The notes under the pieces were generated by a model. That model was not told where the DNA came from. It did no database searches and saw nothing but the letters and a program-made list of their open reading frames with translations. Positions 17,910-27,226 of a stretch of 64,000 nt of DNA are shown one piece after another. Both the position numbers and the translations under genes were made by a program. The stretch spans positions 1-64,000 of the forward strand of contig JAEWJZ010000021.1 in the NCBI GenBank assembly GCA_023386315.1. The letters are read 5' to 3'. Within the stretch, counting starts at the first letter, position 1; the number at the start of each line of letters is the position of its first letter. Source of the DNA: Bacillota bacterium (lineage in GTDB: Bacteria > Bacillota > Clostridia > Lachnospirales > Lachnospiraceae).

Positions 17910-17939
17910 ATTATATATGAATACTGTATACAATGTCAA
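17910..17939 (-). promoter_or_regulatory. promoter of the split pfl operon
   Basis: On the minus strand TTGACA (17939-17934) and TATAAT (17915-17910) match both consensus hexamers, with an 18-base spacer. The leader to the pflB start is about 85 bases. The strength fits a major fermentation enzyme. Confidence 0.8.
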
Positions 17940-17997
17940 TAGCGCTTAATGAGAAATTTTTCTATAAGCGTATAAAAGAAAAAACGGAATGAAACCC

Positions 17998-18026
17998 TTG
18001 CTAATTACCTGAAAAAGTATTATATT
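17998..18026 (+). promoter_or_regulatory. promoter of the DUF1858 gene
   Basis: TTGCTA (17998-18003) and TATATT (18021-18026) are 17 bases apart, 40 bases before the start codon of the small cysteine protein. Confidence 0.6.
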
Positions 18027-18066
18027 ATAAAAACAGTATGTACAATTTAATAAGGAGGAATACAAG

Positions 18067-18267
18067 ATGCAGATTGATAAAAATATGCTGATCGGAGCAT
18101 TGCTTGAGATGGATGACAACATTGCACCGATGCTTATGCGTGCAGGTATGCATTGTCTTGGCTGTCCCGCATCTCAGGGAGAGTCTTTAGAGGAAGCTTG
18201 TCAGGTTCATGGAATTGACTGTGATGTTCTGGTTTCTCAGATTAATGAAGTCTTAGCAGACAGATAG
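18067..18267 (+). CDS. DUF1858 small cysteine protein
   Basis: A 66-residue protein of the DUF1858 family (hybrid-cluster-protein-associated disulfide domain). Cysteines C30 and C33 (HCLGCPAS), C45 and C52 are present; the pattern MLMRAGMHCLGCPASQGESLEEAC is split as two short stretches, MHCLGCPAS and ESLEEAC. Family function is not established; roles in redox or nitrosative stress have been suggested from context. It is divergent from the pfl operon and has its own promoter and terminator. AAGGAGG precedes the ATG. Confidence 0.85.
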   Translation: MQIDKNMLIGALLEMDDNIAPMLMRAGMHCLGCPASQGESLEEACQVHGIDCDVLVSQINEVLADR

Positions 18268-18272
18268 AGTTT

Positions 18273-18310
18273 TAAGGAGGCGGTCCTAAGGATCAGCCTC
18301 CTTATTTTTC
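18273..18310. terminator. terminator shared by convergent genes
   Basis: TAAGGAGGC (18273-18281) pairs with GCCTCCTTA (18296-18304), followed by TTTTT. The right arm also encodes the last codons of the convergent AraC gene on the minus strand. Confidence 0.85.
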
Positions 18311-19176
18311 ATTTCTTTTTTTTCTTCCCGGTAATGCCTGGGACTCACTCCGTATTCCTGCTTGAATATCTTGGAAAAAGTCAGCGGATTATCATAACCG
18401 ATGCTGGTGGCTATTTCCTGTATAGACCGGCAGGTGCCGGCCAGTTCCCGGGCTGCAATGTTTAAACGGAATCTCATTAAATACTCCTGAGGAGATACTT
18501 CCAGCTTCTTTTTAAAGATTGAAGTTAAATAGGAACGGTTGATTCCGATGTAATCAGCAATATCCTGAACCCTGATGCGGTCATAGTTCAGCTTGATATA
18601 CTGCAGCGCGTAATCGATATAGGTATCAATGGAATAATCGTACTGATTTTTGCTGGTGCGCAGGCTGCTCTGTGTTTCAATCAGCGTGGACAGGATCTCG
18701 TATAAATATCCCACACGCTTAATTTCATTGGCAAATGTCAGCTGGTTGGTATCCAGAATCTTCTGAATCATGGGCAGGTAGCACCGGTTTGGGATCTGGG
18801 AATGGATGGCACAATGTTCATTTAACAGGCCGGCATAACCCAGATAGGTATCCGCCATGGTGCCGTCAAAGGTGATCCACATATACTCCCATGGGTTATC
18901 ATAATCTGCATGATACTGAATCGGCTGGCCTTTGGGAATCATGAAGATATCATCAGTTTCCAGCTCATAACGGGTTCCTCCTGTTTCCAGAACACCCGCT
19001 CCTCCCAGCACAAAATGGAGATGATATTCATTGGGAATCTTGTGATTGTAGGTGTATCCGGGAGGACACTGCTGAATACCGCAGTGGACCAGATACAAAT
19101 CATTGGTTTGACGCTTGATGTTTCTTAAACAACGGAATCCCGCCACACATTTATAACTCGTCTGTTTTTCAGCCAA
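18286..19176 (-). CDS. AraC-family regulator, probably of alpha-galactoside use
   Basis: A 296-residue regulator. The N-terminal half is a cupin-like sugar-sensing domain (YHLHFVLGGAGVLET, WEYMWITFDG); the C-terminal 100 residues hold two helix-turn-helix motifs (RVQDIADYIGINRSYLTSIF and SIQEIATSIGYDNPLTFSKI). It ends in a terminator hairpin. It lies downstream of melA on the same strand, 88 bases away, and resembles MsmR/RafR-type activators. Which of the two AraC proteins controls which promoter cannot be read from the sequence. Confidence 0.85.
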   Translation of the reverse strand: MAEKQTSYKCVAGFRCLRNIKRQTNDLYLVHCGIQQCPPGYTYNHKIPNEYHLHFVLGGAGVLETGGTRYELETDDIFMIPKGQPIQYHADYDNPWEYMWITFDGTMADTYLGYAGLLNEHCAIHSQIPNRCYLPMIQKILDTNQLTFANEIKRVGYLYEILSTLIETQSSLRTSKNQYDYSIDTYIDYALQYIKLNYDRIRVQDIADYIGINRSYLTSIFKKKLEVSPQEYLMRFRLNIAARELAGTCRSIQEIATSIGYDNPLTFSKIFKQEYGVSPRHYREEKKEMKNKEADP

Positions 19177-19264
19177 AGCTATGCCCCCTCAATTGGATAC
19201 TGATTATTCATATCTATTATACAGGAAGCAGATTTCACTTGCAAATCTTATTTATGGAAGAAAT

Positions 19265-20587
19265 TCAGCGGTACATGCTCATATAATCGCCGTGTGCGTC
19301 AATCAGTTCATCCACCATGGCCCGGATATCTCTGATACTGAGCTCTGCACTGGTGTGAGGGTCCAGCATGGCGGCCTGGTAAATCGCTTCCCTGCTTCTT
19401 GTTCGGGCGGCTTCCACGGTAATCAGCTGGGGATTGATATTTGTCATATTCATGGCAGCCAGCTGGACCGGGAGACGGCCGACGTGACAGGGAGTAATTC
19501 CGCTTCCATCTACCAGACAGGGTACTTCCACGCATGCATCAGAAGGCAGATTCTCAATCAGACCTCTGTTTAAAACATTTCCACCGATTTTATAGGGGTG
19601 ATTGGTTATGATGGCTTCCATAATATAGGAAGCATATTCCAGAGAACGGGTGTGAGTGATGGCGCCGTTGTTTAAGATTGACGCTTTTTCCTCTTCCCAC
19701 TCATGAATCTGTTTGATGCACCTTCTGGGATATTCATTTAACGGAATATTAAATTCTTCAATCAGCTGCGGATACCGGGATTTAATAAACAGGGAATTAT
19801 ACTCTGCGTTGTGCTCGCTGGATTCCGTACAGTAATAACCCAGATTTCGTATGTACTCATAACGTACCATATCCTTGTGGCCGCCTGCCTGATTCATCTT
19901 AAGAGCTTTCTGCCTGATTAACGGATAAAGATCCCTGCCGTTGTGATCGTGAATATTTAAAAGCCACGCCATATGATTAATTCCGGCAATCAGTTCTGTC
20001 CGGCCTTCCAGACAGTCCTCCATACCCAGTTCTTTCAGCAGATTTTCCGAGCAGACCTGAACACTGTGGCACAAACCGATGGTTTTGACAGAGGTATACC
20101 GCTGCATGTATCCGGTGAGGATTGCCATGGGATTGGTATAGTTTAAAAACCAGGCATTTGGGCAGACCTCCTCCATATCTCTTGCAAATTCTTCCATGAC
20201 CGGAATGGTTCTTAAGCCCCGCATGATCCCGCCGATTCCCAGCGTGTCGGCTATGGTCTGACGCAGACCGTATTTCTCCGGTATTTCAAAATCGGTAATC
20301 GTGCAGGGATCATATCCTCCTACCTGGATAGCGTTTACAACAAAAGTTGCACCAGACAAAGCATCCTTCCGGTTTTCCGGCCCCAGATAAGTGTGTATGC
20401 CGGCCCTCCCATCATTTACATTTTTGTTGATTGCACTTAAAATAAGCTCCGAGTCCGAAAGCCGGATGGGATCAATGTCATACAGAGCGATTTCAGCGTC
20501 ACGCAGGGAAGGCGTGCACATACAGTCTCCTAAGACATTTCTAGCAAATATCGTACTTCCTGCTCCCATAAAAGTTATTTTTATCAT
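19265..20587 (-). CDS. melA: alpha-galactosidase, glycoside hydrolase family 4 (MelA)
   Basis: A 440-residue GH4 enzyme that uses NAD+ and a divalent metal to hydrolyse alpha-galactosides such as melibiose by a redox-assisted route. The N-terminal Rossmann start is ITFMGAGSTIFARNVLGD. The metal-site motifs NYTNPMAI, GLCHSVQ and AGINHMAW are as in MelA. Start chosen at the ATG after AAGGAGG; an in-frame extension of 42 codons crosses the regulatory region and has no ribosome site. Divergent from an AraC regulator; cytoplasmic. Confidence 0.92.
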   Translation of the reverse strand: MIKITFMGAGSTIFARNVLGDCMCTPSLRDAEIALYDIDPIRLSDSELILSAINKNVNDGRAGIHTYLGPENRKDALSGATFVVNAIQVGGYDPCTITDFEIPEKYGLRQTIADTLGIGGIMRGLRTIPVMEEFARDMEEVCPNAWFLNYTNPMAILTGYMQRYTSVKTIGLCHSVQVCSENLLKELGMEDCLEGRTELIAGINHMAWLLNIHDHNGRDLYPLIRQKALKMNQAGGHKDMVRYEYIRNLGYYCTESSEHNAEYNSLFIKSRYPQLIEEFNIPLNEYPRRCIKQIHEWEEEKASILNNGAITHTRSLEYASYIMEAIITNHPYKIGGNVLNRGLIENLPSDACVEVPCLVDGSGITPCHVGRLPVQLAAMNMTNINPQLITVEAARTRSREAIYQAAMLDPHTSAELSIRDIRAMVDELIDAHGDYMSMYR

Positions 20588-20704
20588 TGTTATTCCTCCT
20601 TGTTTTTCTTGTCTGCCAGTTGAGCCTATTGTATAATTACAGGAGAAAAAAAGATAGGAAGTTTGTTTCAAAAAATTGTCAGTTTGTTGTATGGAGGTGA
20701 GGTC

Positions 20705-21502
20705 ATGAATCAATCAGCAAGGGGACTTACTATTTATTACTGCGGACACGAAACGTGTATGCCTGGTCATTTTTTCGGGCCGGCTGTCCGTAAGCATTAC
20801 CTTCTTCATGTTGTACTGAAAGGCAGGGGAGTTTACAGGACTTCTGACAGGGAGTACCGGCTTATGGAAGGTGAGGCGTTTTTAATTAAGCCTCAGGAAG
20901 TGACTTACTATCAGGCAGATAACAGGGAACCATGGGAATATGCATGGGTAGCATTTTCCGGAACCGAGGCAGAACGTCTGGTATCCGAGTACCGGAGAGA
21001 AGAGGCGGGATATTGTTATCGTTTTGACAGCGGAAACGAGTGGCGGGAGATTATTATGGCTCTTGTTGCGGCTTTTTCCGGAACCTCCCATAATATGGAC
21101 GAGATGAGGGGATATCTCTATCTTCTTTTTTCTCATTTTCCCGGAAATGCCGTGCAATCGGATCTCTTTGAAAAAAATTATATAGAGCAGGCTGAAACGT
21201 ATATCCGGCACAATTACAGCTATCCCATACAAATTGCGGATGTAGCCAGGTTTGTTGGAATTGACCGGACCTATCTTTACCGGATTTTTATGATGCATAA
21301 AGGGGTATCTCCCAAGCATTATCTGACGGAGTACCGGGTACTTGAGGCAAAGCGGCTCCTGGAAGATACGTCGTTAAGTATAACGGAAACTGCCCTTTCC
21401 TGCGGTTTTCATGATGCCTCTGTTTTCTGCAGATACTTCCAAAAAGCAGAGGGGGAATCTCCGCTGCAGTATCGCAGGCAGTTTCACAAAGCTGATTCGT
21501 GA
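20705..21502 (+). CDS. AraC-family regulator of the alpha-galactoside operon
   Basis: A 265-residue AraC protein with a cupin-like N-terminus (HYLLHVVLKGRGVY, WEYAWVAFSG) and two C-terminal helix-turn-helix motifs (IQIADVARFVGIDRTYLYRI and SITETALSCGFHDASVFCRY). It shares overall layout with the other AraC protein at 18286-19176, so the two are probably related copies. It is divergent from melA and precedes the ABC transporter genes by 153 bases; likely an activator of both. GGAGGTGAGG precedes the ATG. Confidence 0.88.
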   Translation: MNQSARGLTIYYCGHETCMPGHFFGPAVRKHYLLHVVLKGRGVYRTSDREYRLMEGEAFLIKPQEVTYYQADNREPWEYAWVAFSGTEAERLVSEYRREEAGYCYRFDSGNEWREIIMALVAAFSGTSHNMDEMRGYLYLLFSHFPGNAVQSDLFEKNYIEQAETYIRHNYSYPIQIADVARFVGIDRTYLYRIFMMHKGVSPKHYLTEYRVLEAKRLLEDTSLSITETALSCGFHDASVFCRYFQKAEGESPLQYRRQFHKADS

Positions 21503-21539
21503 ATGTAACAAAACACCATATAAAAATCACATTAATCTA

Positions 21540-21568
21540 TGTAAAATTAACAAAGAACAGATTATAAT
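21540..21568 (+). promoter_or_regulatory. possible activator-dependent promoter of the sugar ABC operon
   Basis: A consensus -10 TATAAT (21563-21568) has only a poor -35 (TGTAAA, 21540-21545) 17 bases upstream. A weak -35 fits dependence on an AraC-type activator. The start codon of the binding protein is 87 bases downstream. Confidence 0.4.
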
Positions 21569-21655
21569 TAGATCCATAATAATAAAAAGTAACAAAAATT
21601 AACTGGGTAATATTTATGCAACTATTTAAAGCGACAAATTATGGGAGGTAGCAAA

Positions 21656-23005
21656 ATGAAACGGAGATGGGGATTACCAGCAGCAATGGCAGTTATTGCA
21701 GCAACTGCACTGATCGGCTGTTCCAGCCAGCAAAGCAGCAGCCAGACAACAGCCGCAGGATCACAGGAGACCAAACAGGAGTCAAAGCAGGAATCAAGCG
21801 CAGCTGAGACAGAAAAGGGAGGCGCTTCCGGGACACTCACTGTAGCTATCTGGGATAAAAATCAGGAACCGGGTCTTACCAAAATTATGGCTGATTTCAC
21901 AAAAGAGACAGGGATTAAGACACAGATACAGGTAACACCATGGGATCAGTACTGGACCATGCTGGAAGCCGGTGCTACGGGAGGCTCTCTTCCTGATGTA
22001 TTCTGGATGCATTCCAATGAGATCGCGCGGTACTCGGAATATGAGATGCTGCTGGATTTAACAGACCGGATCAAGGCCAGTAAGACGCTTGAGATGGATA
22101 AATTCCCCAAAGAGATTGTGGACATTTACAACTGGCAGGGAACAAAGCAGTATGCAGTTCCGAAAGACATTGATACCATTGCACTCTGGTACAATAAAAA
22201 AATGTTTGACGAGGCAGGAATTTCCTATCCAAGCAAAGACTGGACCTGGGATGATTTTGCAGATGCAGCAAAGAAGCTTACTAAGGCTGACGGAAGCCAG
22301 TATGGCTTTGCAGTTAGTCCTACCAATGACCAGGCAGGCTGGTGCAACCCGGTCTATGACATGGGCGGATATGTAATCAGCGATGACAAAAAATCTTCCG
22401 GATTTACCCAGCCGGGAACCATTAAGGCACTGACCTTCCTTACTGATCTTATGAAAGAAGGGTATGCACCGCCATATGAGGTAATTGCCGAAAATAAGGA
22501 AGAAGCTTTATTTGAGGCCGGTAAGGTGGCTATGATTACCCAGGGATCCTGGATGCTTTCAGAGCTTTGTAATAATGATTATGTAAAGGCAAACTGTGAC
22601 ATTGCTGTTCTTCCAAAAGACAAAACAACGGGAAGACGAGCTTCCATCTATAATGGCCTTGGCTGGGCAGCTTCTGCCAATACCTCCATGCCGGAAGAAG
22701 CCTGGAAGCTGATTGAATACATGGGTTCCAAAGAAGCTCAGCAGAAGCAGTCTGATCTTGGAATTGTAATATCTGCTTATCAGGGAACTACTGATAACTG
22801 GATTAAGGCATATCCGGACTTTAATTTACAGGCATATCTTGATATGATGGATGATCTTGTAATCCGTCCGTACTCCAAATCAACGGTTGCATGGACCAAT
22901 ATGATTCATGAAAAACTGATTGATGCCTGGAACGGAAATAAGAGTGTAGAGGAAGTCTGCAAGGATATTGATAAGGAAATGAATGCCATGCTGGCGGAAG
23001 AATAG
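21656..23005 (+). CDS. sugar ABC transporter substrate-binding lipoprotein (MsmE/RafE-like)
   Basis: A 449-residue extracytoplasmic solute-binding protein, family 1. It has a lipoprotein signal with lipobox LIGC (Cys at about residue 21), a Ser/Thr/Gln-rich linker to about residue 55, then the binding domain (LTVAIWDKNQEPGLTKIM). It should capture alpha-galactosides (raffinose, melibiose, stachyose) for the two permeases that follow; the substrate is inferred from the GH4 and GH36 genes. The ATG follows GGGAGGT. Confidence 0.9.
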   Translation: MKRRWGLPAAMAVIAATALIGCSSQQSSSQTTAAGSQETKQESKQESSAAETEKGGASGTLTVAIWDKNQEPGLTKIMADFTKETGIKTQIQVTPWDQYWTMLEAGATGGSLPDVFWMHSNEIARYSEYEMLLDLTDRIKASKTLEMDKFPKEIVDIYNWQGTKQYAVPKDIDTIALWYNKKMFDEAGISYPSKDWTWDDFADAAKKLTKADGSQYGFAVSPTNDQAGWCNPVYDMGGYVISDDKKSSGFTQPGTIKALTFLTDLMKEGYAPPYEVIAENKEEALFEAGKVAMITQGSWMLSELCNNDYVKANCDIAVLPKDKTTGRRASIYNGLGWAASANTSMPEEAWKLIEYMGSKEAQQKQSDLGIVISAYQGTTDNWIKAYPDFNLQAYLDMMDDLVIRPYSKSTVAWTNMIHEKLIDAWNGNKSVEEVCKDIDKEMNAMLAEE

Positions 23006-23068
23006 GTATGGTCGGGGAGGCAGATACAACGGCTGCCTCCCCTTTTGACGAATTTGCGGAGGGACTGC

Positions 23069-23974
23069 ATGAACAGAAAAAAAACGGTATCAAGACGGGA
23101 GAAAAGTGAATTTTTGTGGGGCTGGCTGTTTCTGCTGCCTACTATGACAGGCCTCATAATTTTGAATATTATACCAATCTTTCAGACAATCTACCAAAGC
23201 TTTTTTAAAACCGGTGCCTTTGGAAAGGGCAATGTATACGTAGGACTCAGTAATTACAGCAAGCTTATGAAGGACAGTACAGTCTGGCAGGCGCTTTGGA
23301 ATACCTTTAAGTATACGCTTGTTGAAGTACCCTTTTCCATAGCAATTGCGCTGGTGCTTGCTGTTATACTAAATGGAAAGATAAAAGGCCGTTCAATTTG
23401 GAGAACCATTTATTTTCTGCCTATGGTTGCAGCTCCTGCGGCGGTAGCCATGGTCTGGAGATGGCTTTATAATTCAGAATTCGGTTTAATCAATCACCTG
23501 TTAAACCGGATTGGGCTTTCCTCTGTGAACTGGATCTCAGATCCTGAAATTGCTTACATTTCCGTAGCAATTGTGGGAATCTGGTCAGTGATCGGCTACA
23601 ATATGGTCCTGTTTTTTGCAGGTCTTCAGGAGATTCCAAGAGATTATTATGAAGCAGCGGAAATTGACGGAGCCGGAGGTATAAAACAATTTTTCTACAT
23701 TACGCTTCCACTGATTTCTCCCACCATGTTTTTCGTGACTGTGACCAGAGTAATCGGAGCCATGCAGGTATTTGACAGTATTTATATGATGATGGAAAAG
23801 GCTAATCCTGCACTGGTGAAAACCCAGTCTCTGGTCTATCTTTTCTATAAATATTCCTTTGTTGAGGGCAACAAAGGATATGGTTCCGCCATTGTCATGC
23901 TGCTGCTTCTGGTGATTCTGCTCATTACGGTAATCCAGCTTCTTTGCCAGAAGAAGTGGGTTAACTACAGCTAA
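23069..23974 (+). CDS. sugar ABC transporter permease (MsmF-like)
   Basis: A 301-residue permease with six predicted membrane helices. The cytoplasmic loop that docks the ATPase (EAA motif) is seen as YYEAAEIDGAGGIKQFFYIT. N-terminal segment LWGWLFLLPTMTGLIIL is typical of the MalF/MsmF group. GGAGGG precedes the chosen ATG. It pairs with the next gene. Confidence 0.92.
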   Translation: MNRKKTVSRREKSEFLWGWLFLLPTMTGLIILNIIPIFQTIYQSFFKTGAFGKGNVYVGLSNYSKLMKDSTVWQALWNTFKYTLVEVPFSIAIALVLAVILNGKIKGRSIWRTIYFLPMVAAPAAVAMVWRWLYNSEFGLINHLLNRIGLSSVNWISDPEIAYISVAIVGIWSVIGYNMVLFFAGLQEIPRDYYEAAEIDGAGGIKQFFYITLPLISPTMFFVTVTRVIGAMQVFDSIYMMMEKANPALVKTQSLVYLFYKYSFVEGNKGYGSAIVMLLLLVILLITVIQLLCQKKWVNYS

Positions 23975-23985
23975 GGAGGAGAACG

Positions 23986-24816
23986 ATGGATAAGAATAGA
24001 AAATTTAAGTCAGGTTTTCAGTATTTCATACTTGCAGTCGGTTCTGTCATCATGCTGGTTCCTTTCTTATGGATGATTCTTACGGCTTTTAAAACAGCGT
24101 CTGAGGCAACTCAGATGAACCCGTTTATCATCTTTCCCACTGTATGGAAAAAGGACGCATTTTTATCTGTATTGAGTAAAATGAATTTTTTGAGACTGTA
24201 TTGGAATACACTGGTTCTTATTATAGAGCGGGTAGCCTGTGCAGTTTTAACGGCAACCATGGCGGGGTATGCCTTTGGAAGGCTTCATTTTAAAGGAAAA
24301 AATATTGCCTTCTCCCTTGTATTATTTCAGATGATGGTGCCGTCCCAGATATTTATTATACCTCAGTATCTGATGGTTGGCAGACTGGGACTGTTAAATA
24401 CATCCTTTGGTCTTCTCTTTCCAGGGCTGGTTACTGCGTTTGGAACCTTTTTACTCCGTCAGGCGTATATGGGGCTTCCCTTATCGCTTGAGGAAGCGGC
24501 CAGACTTGATGGCTGCAACATCGGTCAGACATTCCTGTATGTCATGGCACCGCTTACAAAATCATCCATGGTAGCACTGGGGATTTTCACCGCATTGTTT
24601 GCTTTCAAGGAACTGATGTGGCCGTTAGTCGTCAATACAGAGCAAAATACCATGCCTCTTTCTGCGGCCCTTGCAAAACTGCAGGGACAGTTTGTGACTA
24701 ACTATCCGGAACTTATGGCGGCTTCCCTGCTGGCCTGTATTCCCATGGTTATCATATACCTGATTTTCCAGAAACAGTTTATCGAAGGAATAGCAACATC
24801 AGGAGGAAAATTATAA
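23986..24816 (+). CDS. sugar ABC transporter permease (MsmG-like)
   Basis: A 276-residue permease with six predicted membrane helices and the EAA loop SLEEAARLDGCNIGQTFLYV, typical of the MalG/MsmG group. AAGGAGG precedes the ATG. No ATPase gene is found in this locus; transporters of this family often share one MsmK-type ATPase encoded elsewhere. Confidence 0.92.
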   Translation: MDKNRKFKSGFQYFILAVGSVIMLVPFLWMILTAFKTASEATQMNPFIIFPTVWKKDAFLSVLSKMNFLRLYWNTLVLIIERVACAVLTATMAGYAFGRLHFKGKNIAFSLVLFQMMVPSQIFIIPQYLMVGRLGLLNTSFGLLFPGLVTAFGTFLLRQAYMGLPLSLEEAARLDGCNIGQTFLYVMAPLTKSSMVALGIFTALFAFKELMWPLVVNTEQNTMPLSAALAKLQGQFVTNYPELMAASLLACIPMVIIYLIFQKQFIEGIATSGGKL

Positions 24817-24829
24817 AGGAGTATACACT

Positions 24830-27046
24830 ATGCCAATCATTTATCATCCACAAGCAAAAGAGTTTCATCTGTATAACCAGTCCGTCAGTTATATCATTCA
24901 GATTATGGGAAATGGTCAGCTGGGCAATTTGTATTATGGGAAGCGGATTAAGGACCGGGAGTCTTTTGAGTATCTTTTTGAGACAGGAGAACGCCCTCAT
25001 GCTGCAATCAGCTGCCCGAATCCCGTCAACTTATGCCTGCAGTATACCAAGCAGGAATATCCGGCATACGGAACCGGAGATTACCGGTATGGAGCGTATC
25101 AGGTAAGGCAGGAAAACGGCAGCAGGATTACAAATTTTACTTATGCTGATCACATGATCCTGGCAGGAAAGCCCTCTATGGAACCGCTTCCTTCCACCTA
25201 TACGGAAGATGATTCGGAGGCATCTACATTAAAGATCAGACTGCATGATGATCTGATTGATACAGATCTGGTCCTGACTTATACCATATATGAGGAAAGA
25301 CCGGTGATTACAAGAAATGCCTTCTTTAAACACAGCGGGCAGGAAGAAATTGTACTATTAAATGCCATGAGTGCGGCAGTGGATTTACCGGAATCAGATT
25401 ACGATATGATTCATCTGTCCGGCGCATGGTCCAGAGAACGATATGTAAAACGGAGGCCGTTAGAACAGGGGATACAGTCTGTTTACAGCATGAGAGGCAT
25501 CAGCAGTGCGGAACATAATCCCTTTGTTGCAATGACGGATAAAACGACTACAGAAAACAGTGGAACTGCTTATGGTTTCAGTCTGGTCTACAGCGGCAGT
25601 TTTCTTGCACAGGCAGAGGTCTGCTCTCATGATACGACCAGGGTTTTAATCGGAATTCACCCGGATACCTTTGAATGGCCTCTAAAAACCGGAGAATCGT
25701 TTCAGACTCCGGAGCTTGTTATGGTCTATACTGATCAGGGCCTGTCTCACATGAGTCAGGTATTCCACAGGCTTTACAGGACCAGACTCGCAAGAGGATA
25801 CTGGAGAGACAGGGAAAGACCAGTGCTTTTAAATAACTGGGAAGCCACCTATATGGATTTTGATGAAGAAAAGATTCTTTCCATCGCAGGAAAAGCAAAG
25901 GAAACGGGCGTGGAGCTGTTTGTATTGGATGACGGCTGGTTCGGTGACCGCAGCGATGATGACCGCAGCCTGGGTGACTGGTATGTAAATAAGGAAAAAC
26001 TGCCGGGAGGCATATCCGGATTGTCAGAGAAGATAGAAGCCATGGGGCTTAAGTTTGGTTTGTGGATTGAACCGGAGATGGTCAATAAAAACAGCAGGTT
26101 CTACGAGGCACATCCGGACTGGATTATATCCGCTCCAGGGCGTTACGAGACACCCAGCAGACAGCAGCATGTACTGGATTTCTCCAGAAAAGAAATTGTG
26201 GATTCCGTTTATGAGATGCTGAAAAATGTGATAGAGGGAGCCAGAATATCTTACATCAAATGGGATATGAACCGTTATATTACAGAATGCTTCTCAAGGG
26301 GCGCGCTTAAAAACGAACAGGGAATGGTGATGCACAAATACATTCTGGGAGTTTACGATCTTTACAGCCGCCTGATTCATGATTTCCCGCAGATACTGTT
26401 TGAATCGTGTGCCAGCGGAGGCGCCAGATTTGATCCGGGAATGCTTTATTATGCGCCTCAGGCCTGGTGCAGTGATAACACAGATGCCATTGACCGGCTG
26501 AAGATCCAGTATGGAACCAGCATGGTTTATCCGGTATCCAGCATTGGTGCGCATATTTCCGCTGTTCCCAATCATCAGATCCACCGAATTACTCCATTAA
26601 AAACCAGAGGCAATGCCGCGTTTTTCGGAGCCTTTGGATATGAGCTGGATTTAAATCACTTAAGTGAGGAAGAAGTACAGCTGGTAAAAGAGCAGATTGA
26701 AATCTATAAGGAAAACCGGAGACTTCTGCACCAGGGAACATTTTACCGGTTGAAAAGCCCGTTTGAAGGAAACGATACTGCATGGATGGTGGTGGCAGAG
26801 GATCAGACACAGGCGATTGCAGCTTACTATCAGACCTTAAACCCGGCTAATGCAGGCTGGCTCAGACTAAAGCTTGCAGGACTCTGTGAGGATATGCTTT
26901 ATCAGGTGGATGTGGAAGGGGATACAGGTGAATATTATGGAAGCGAGCTGATGTACGCAGGGCTTCCCATTAACAGAAACCGTTTCTTTAAGGAAACAGG
27001 TGATTTTGCTTCACTTCTATTCTTTGTGAAACAAAAGTTGGTATAA
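24830..27046 (+). CDS. alpha-galactosidase, glycoside hydrolase family 36
   Basis: A 738-residue enzyme that releases galactose from raffinose-type sugars. It has an N-terminal beta-supersandwich, a TIM barrel with LFVLDDGWFG, GLWIEPEMVN and the nucleophile D479 in KWDMNR, and the acid/base D549 in CSDNTD. The 70-residue spacing between them is as in characterised bacterial GH36 enzymes. No signal peptide, so it works on imported sugar. AAGGAG precedes the ATG, 13 bases after the permease gene. A GH4 enzyme for the same bond is encoded divergently. Confidence 0.94.
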   Translation: MPIIYHPQAKEFHLYNQSVSYIIQIMGNGQLGNLYYGKRIKDRESFEYLFETGERPHAAISCPNPVNLCLQYTKQEYPAYGTGDYRYGAYQVRQENGSRITNFTYADHMILAGKPSMEPLPSTYTEDDSEASTLKIRLHDDLIDTDLVLTYTIYEERPVITRNAFFKHSGQEEIVLLNAMSAAVDLPESDYDMIHLSGAWSRERYVKRRPLEQGIQSVYSMRGISSAEHNPFVAMTDKTTTENSGTAYGFSLVYSGSFLAQAEVCSHDTTRVLIGIHPDTFEWPLKTGESFQTPELVMVYTDQGLSHMSQVFHRLYRTRLARGYWRDRERPVLLNNWEATYMDFDEEKILSIAGKAKETGVELFVLDDGWFGDRSDDDRSLGDWYVNKEKLPGGISGLSEKIEAMGLKFGLWIEPEMVNKNSRFYEAHPDWIISAPGRYETPSRQQHVLDFSRKEIVDSVYEMLKNVIEGARISYIKWDMNRYITECFSRGALKNEQGMVMHKYILGVYDLYSRLIHDFPQILFESCASGGARFDPGMLYYAPQAWCSDNTDAIDRLKIQYGTSMVYPVSSIGAHISAVPNHQIHRITPLKTRGNAAFFGAFGYELDLNHLSEEEVQLVKEQIEIYKENRRLLHQGTFYRLKSPFEGNDTAWMVVAEDQTQAIAAYYQTLNPANAGWLRLKLAGLCEDMLYQVDVEGDTGEYYGSELMYAGLPINRNRFFKETGDFASLLFFVKQKLV

Positions 27047-27069
27047 GTAAATAATTATTTATAATGCTG

Positions 27070-27100
27070 AGTCCGGACCAGGGAGGTTCGGACTTTATTA
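27070..27100 (+). terminator. terminator of the alpha-galactoside operon
   Basis: AGTCCGGACC (27070-27079) pairs with GGTTCGGACT (27085-27094) with one G-U pair, followed by a short T-rich tract. Confidence 0.75.
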
Positions 27101-27143
27101 ATGCAATATTTTACATTATTTTATCTGGAATATGGTGAATCTG

Positions 27144-27172
27144 TTGAAAAATATTTCATTGCATGTTATAAT
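27144..27172 (+). promoter_or_regulatory. promoter of the YheO-type regulator
   Basis: TTGAAA (27144-27149) and TATAAT (27167-27172) with a 17-base spacer, about 55 bases before the start codon. Confidence 0.75.
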
Positions 27173-27226
27173 TTTATAAAAATTATGGGTGTTTCCTCAT
27201 ATGGCTAAAAAAAGAGGAGGGTTTCA

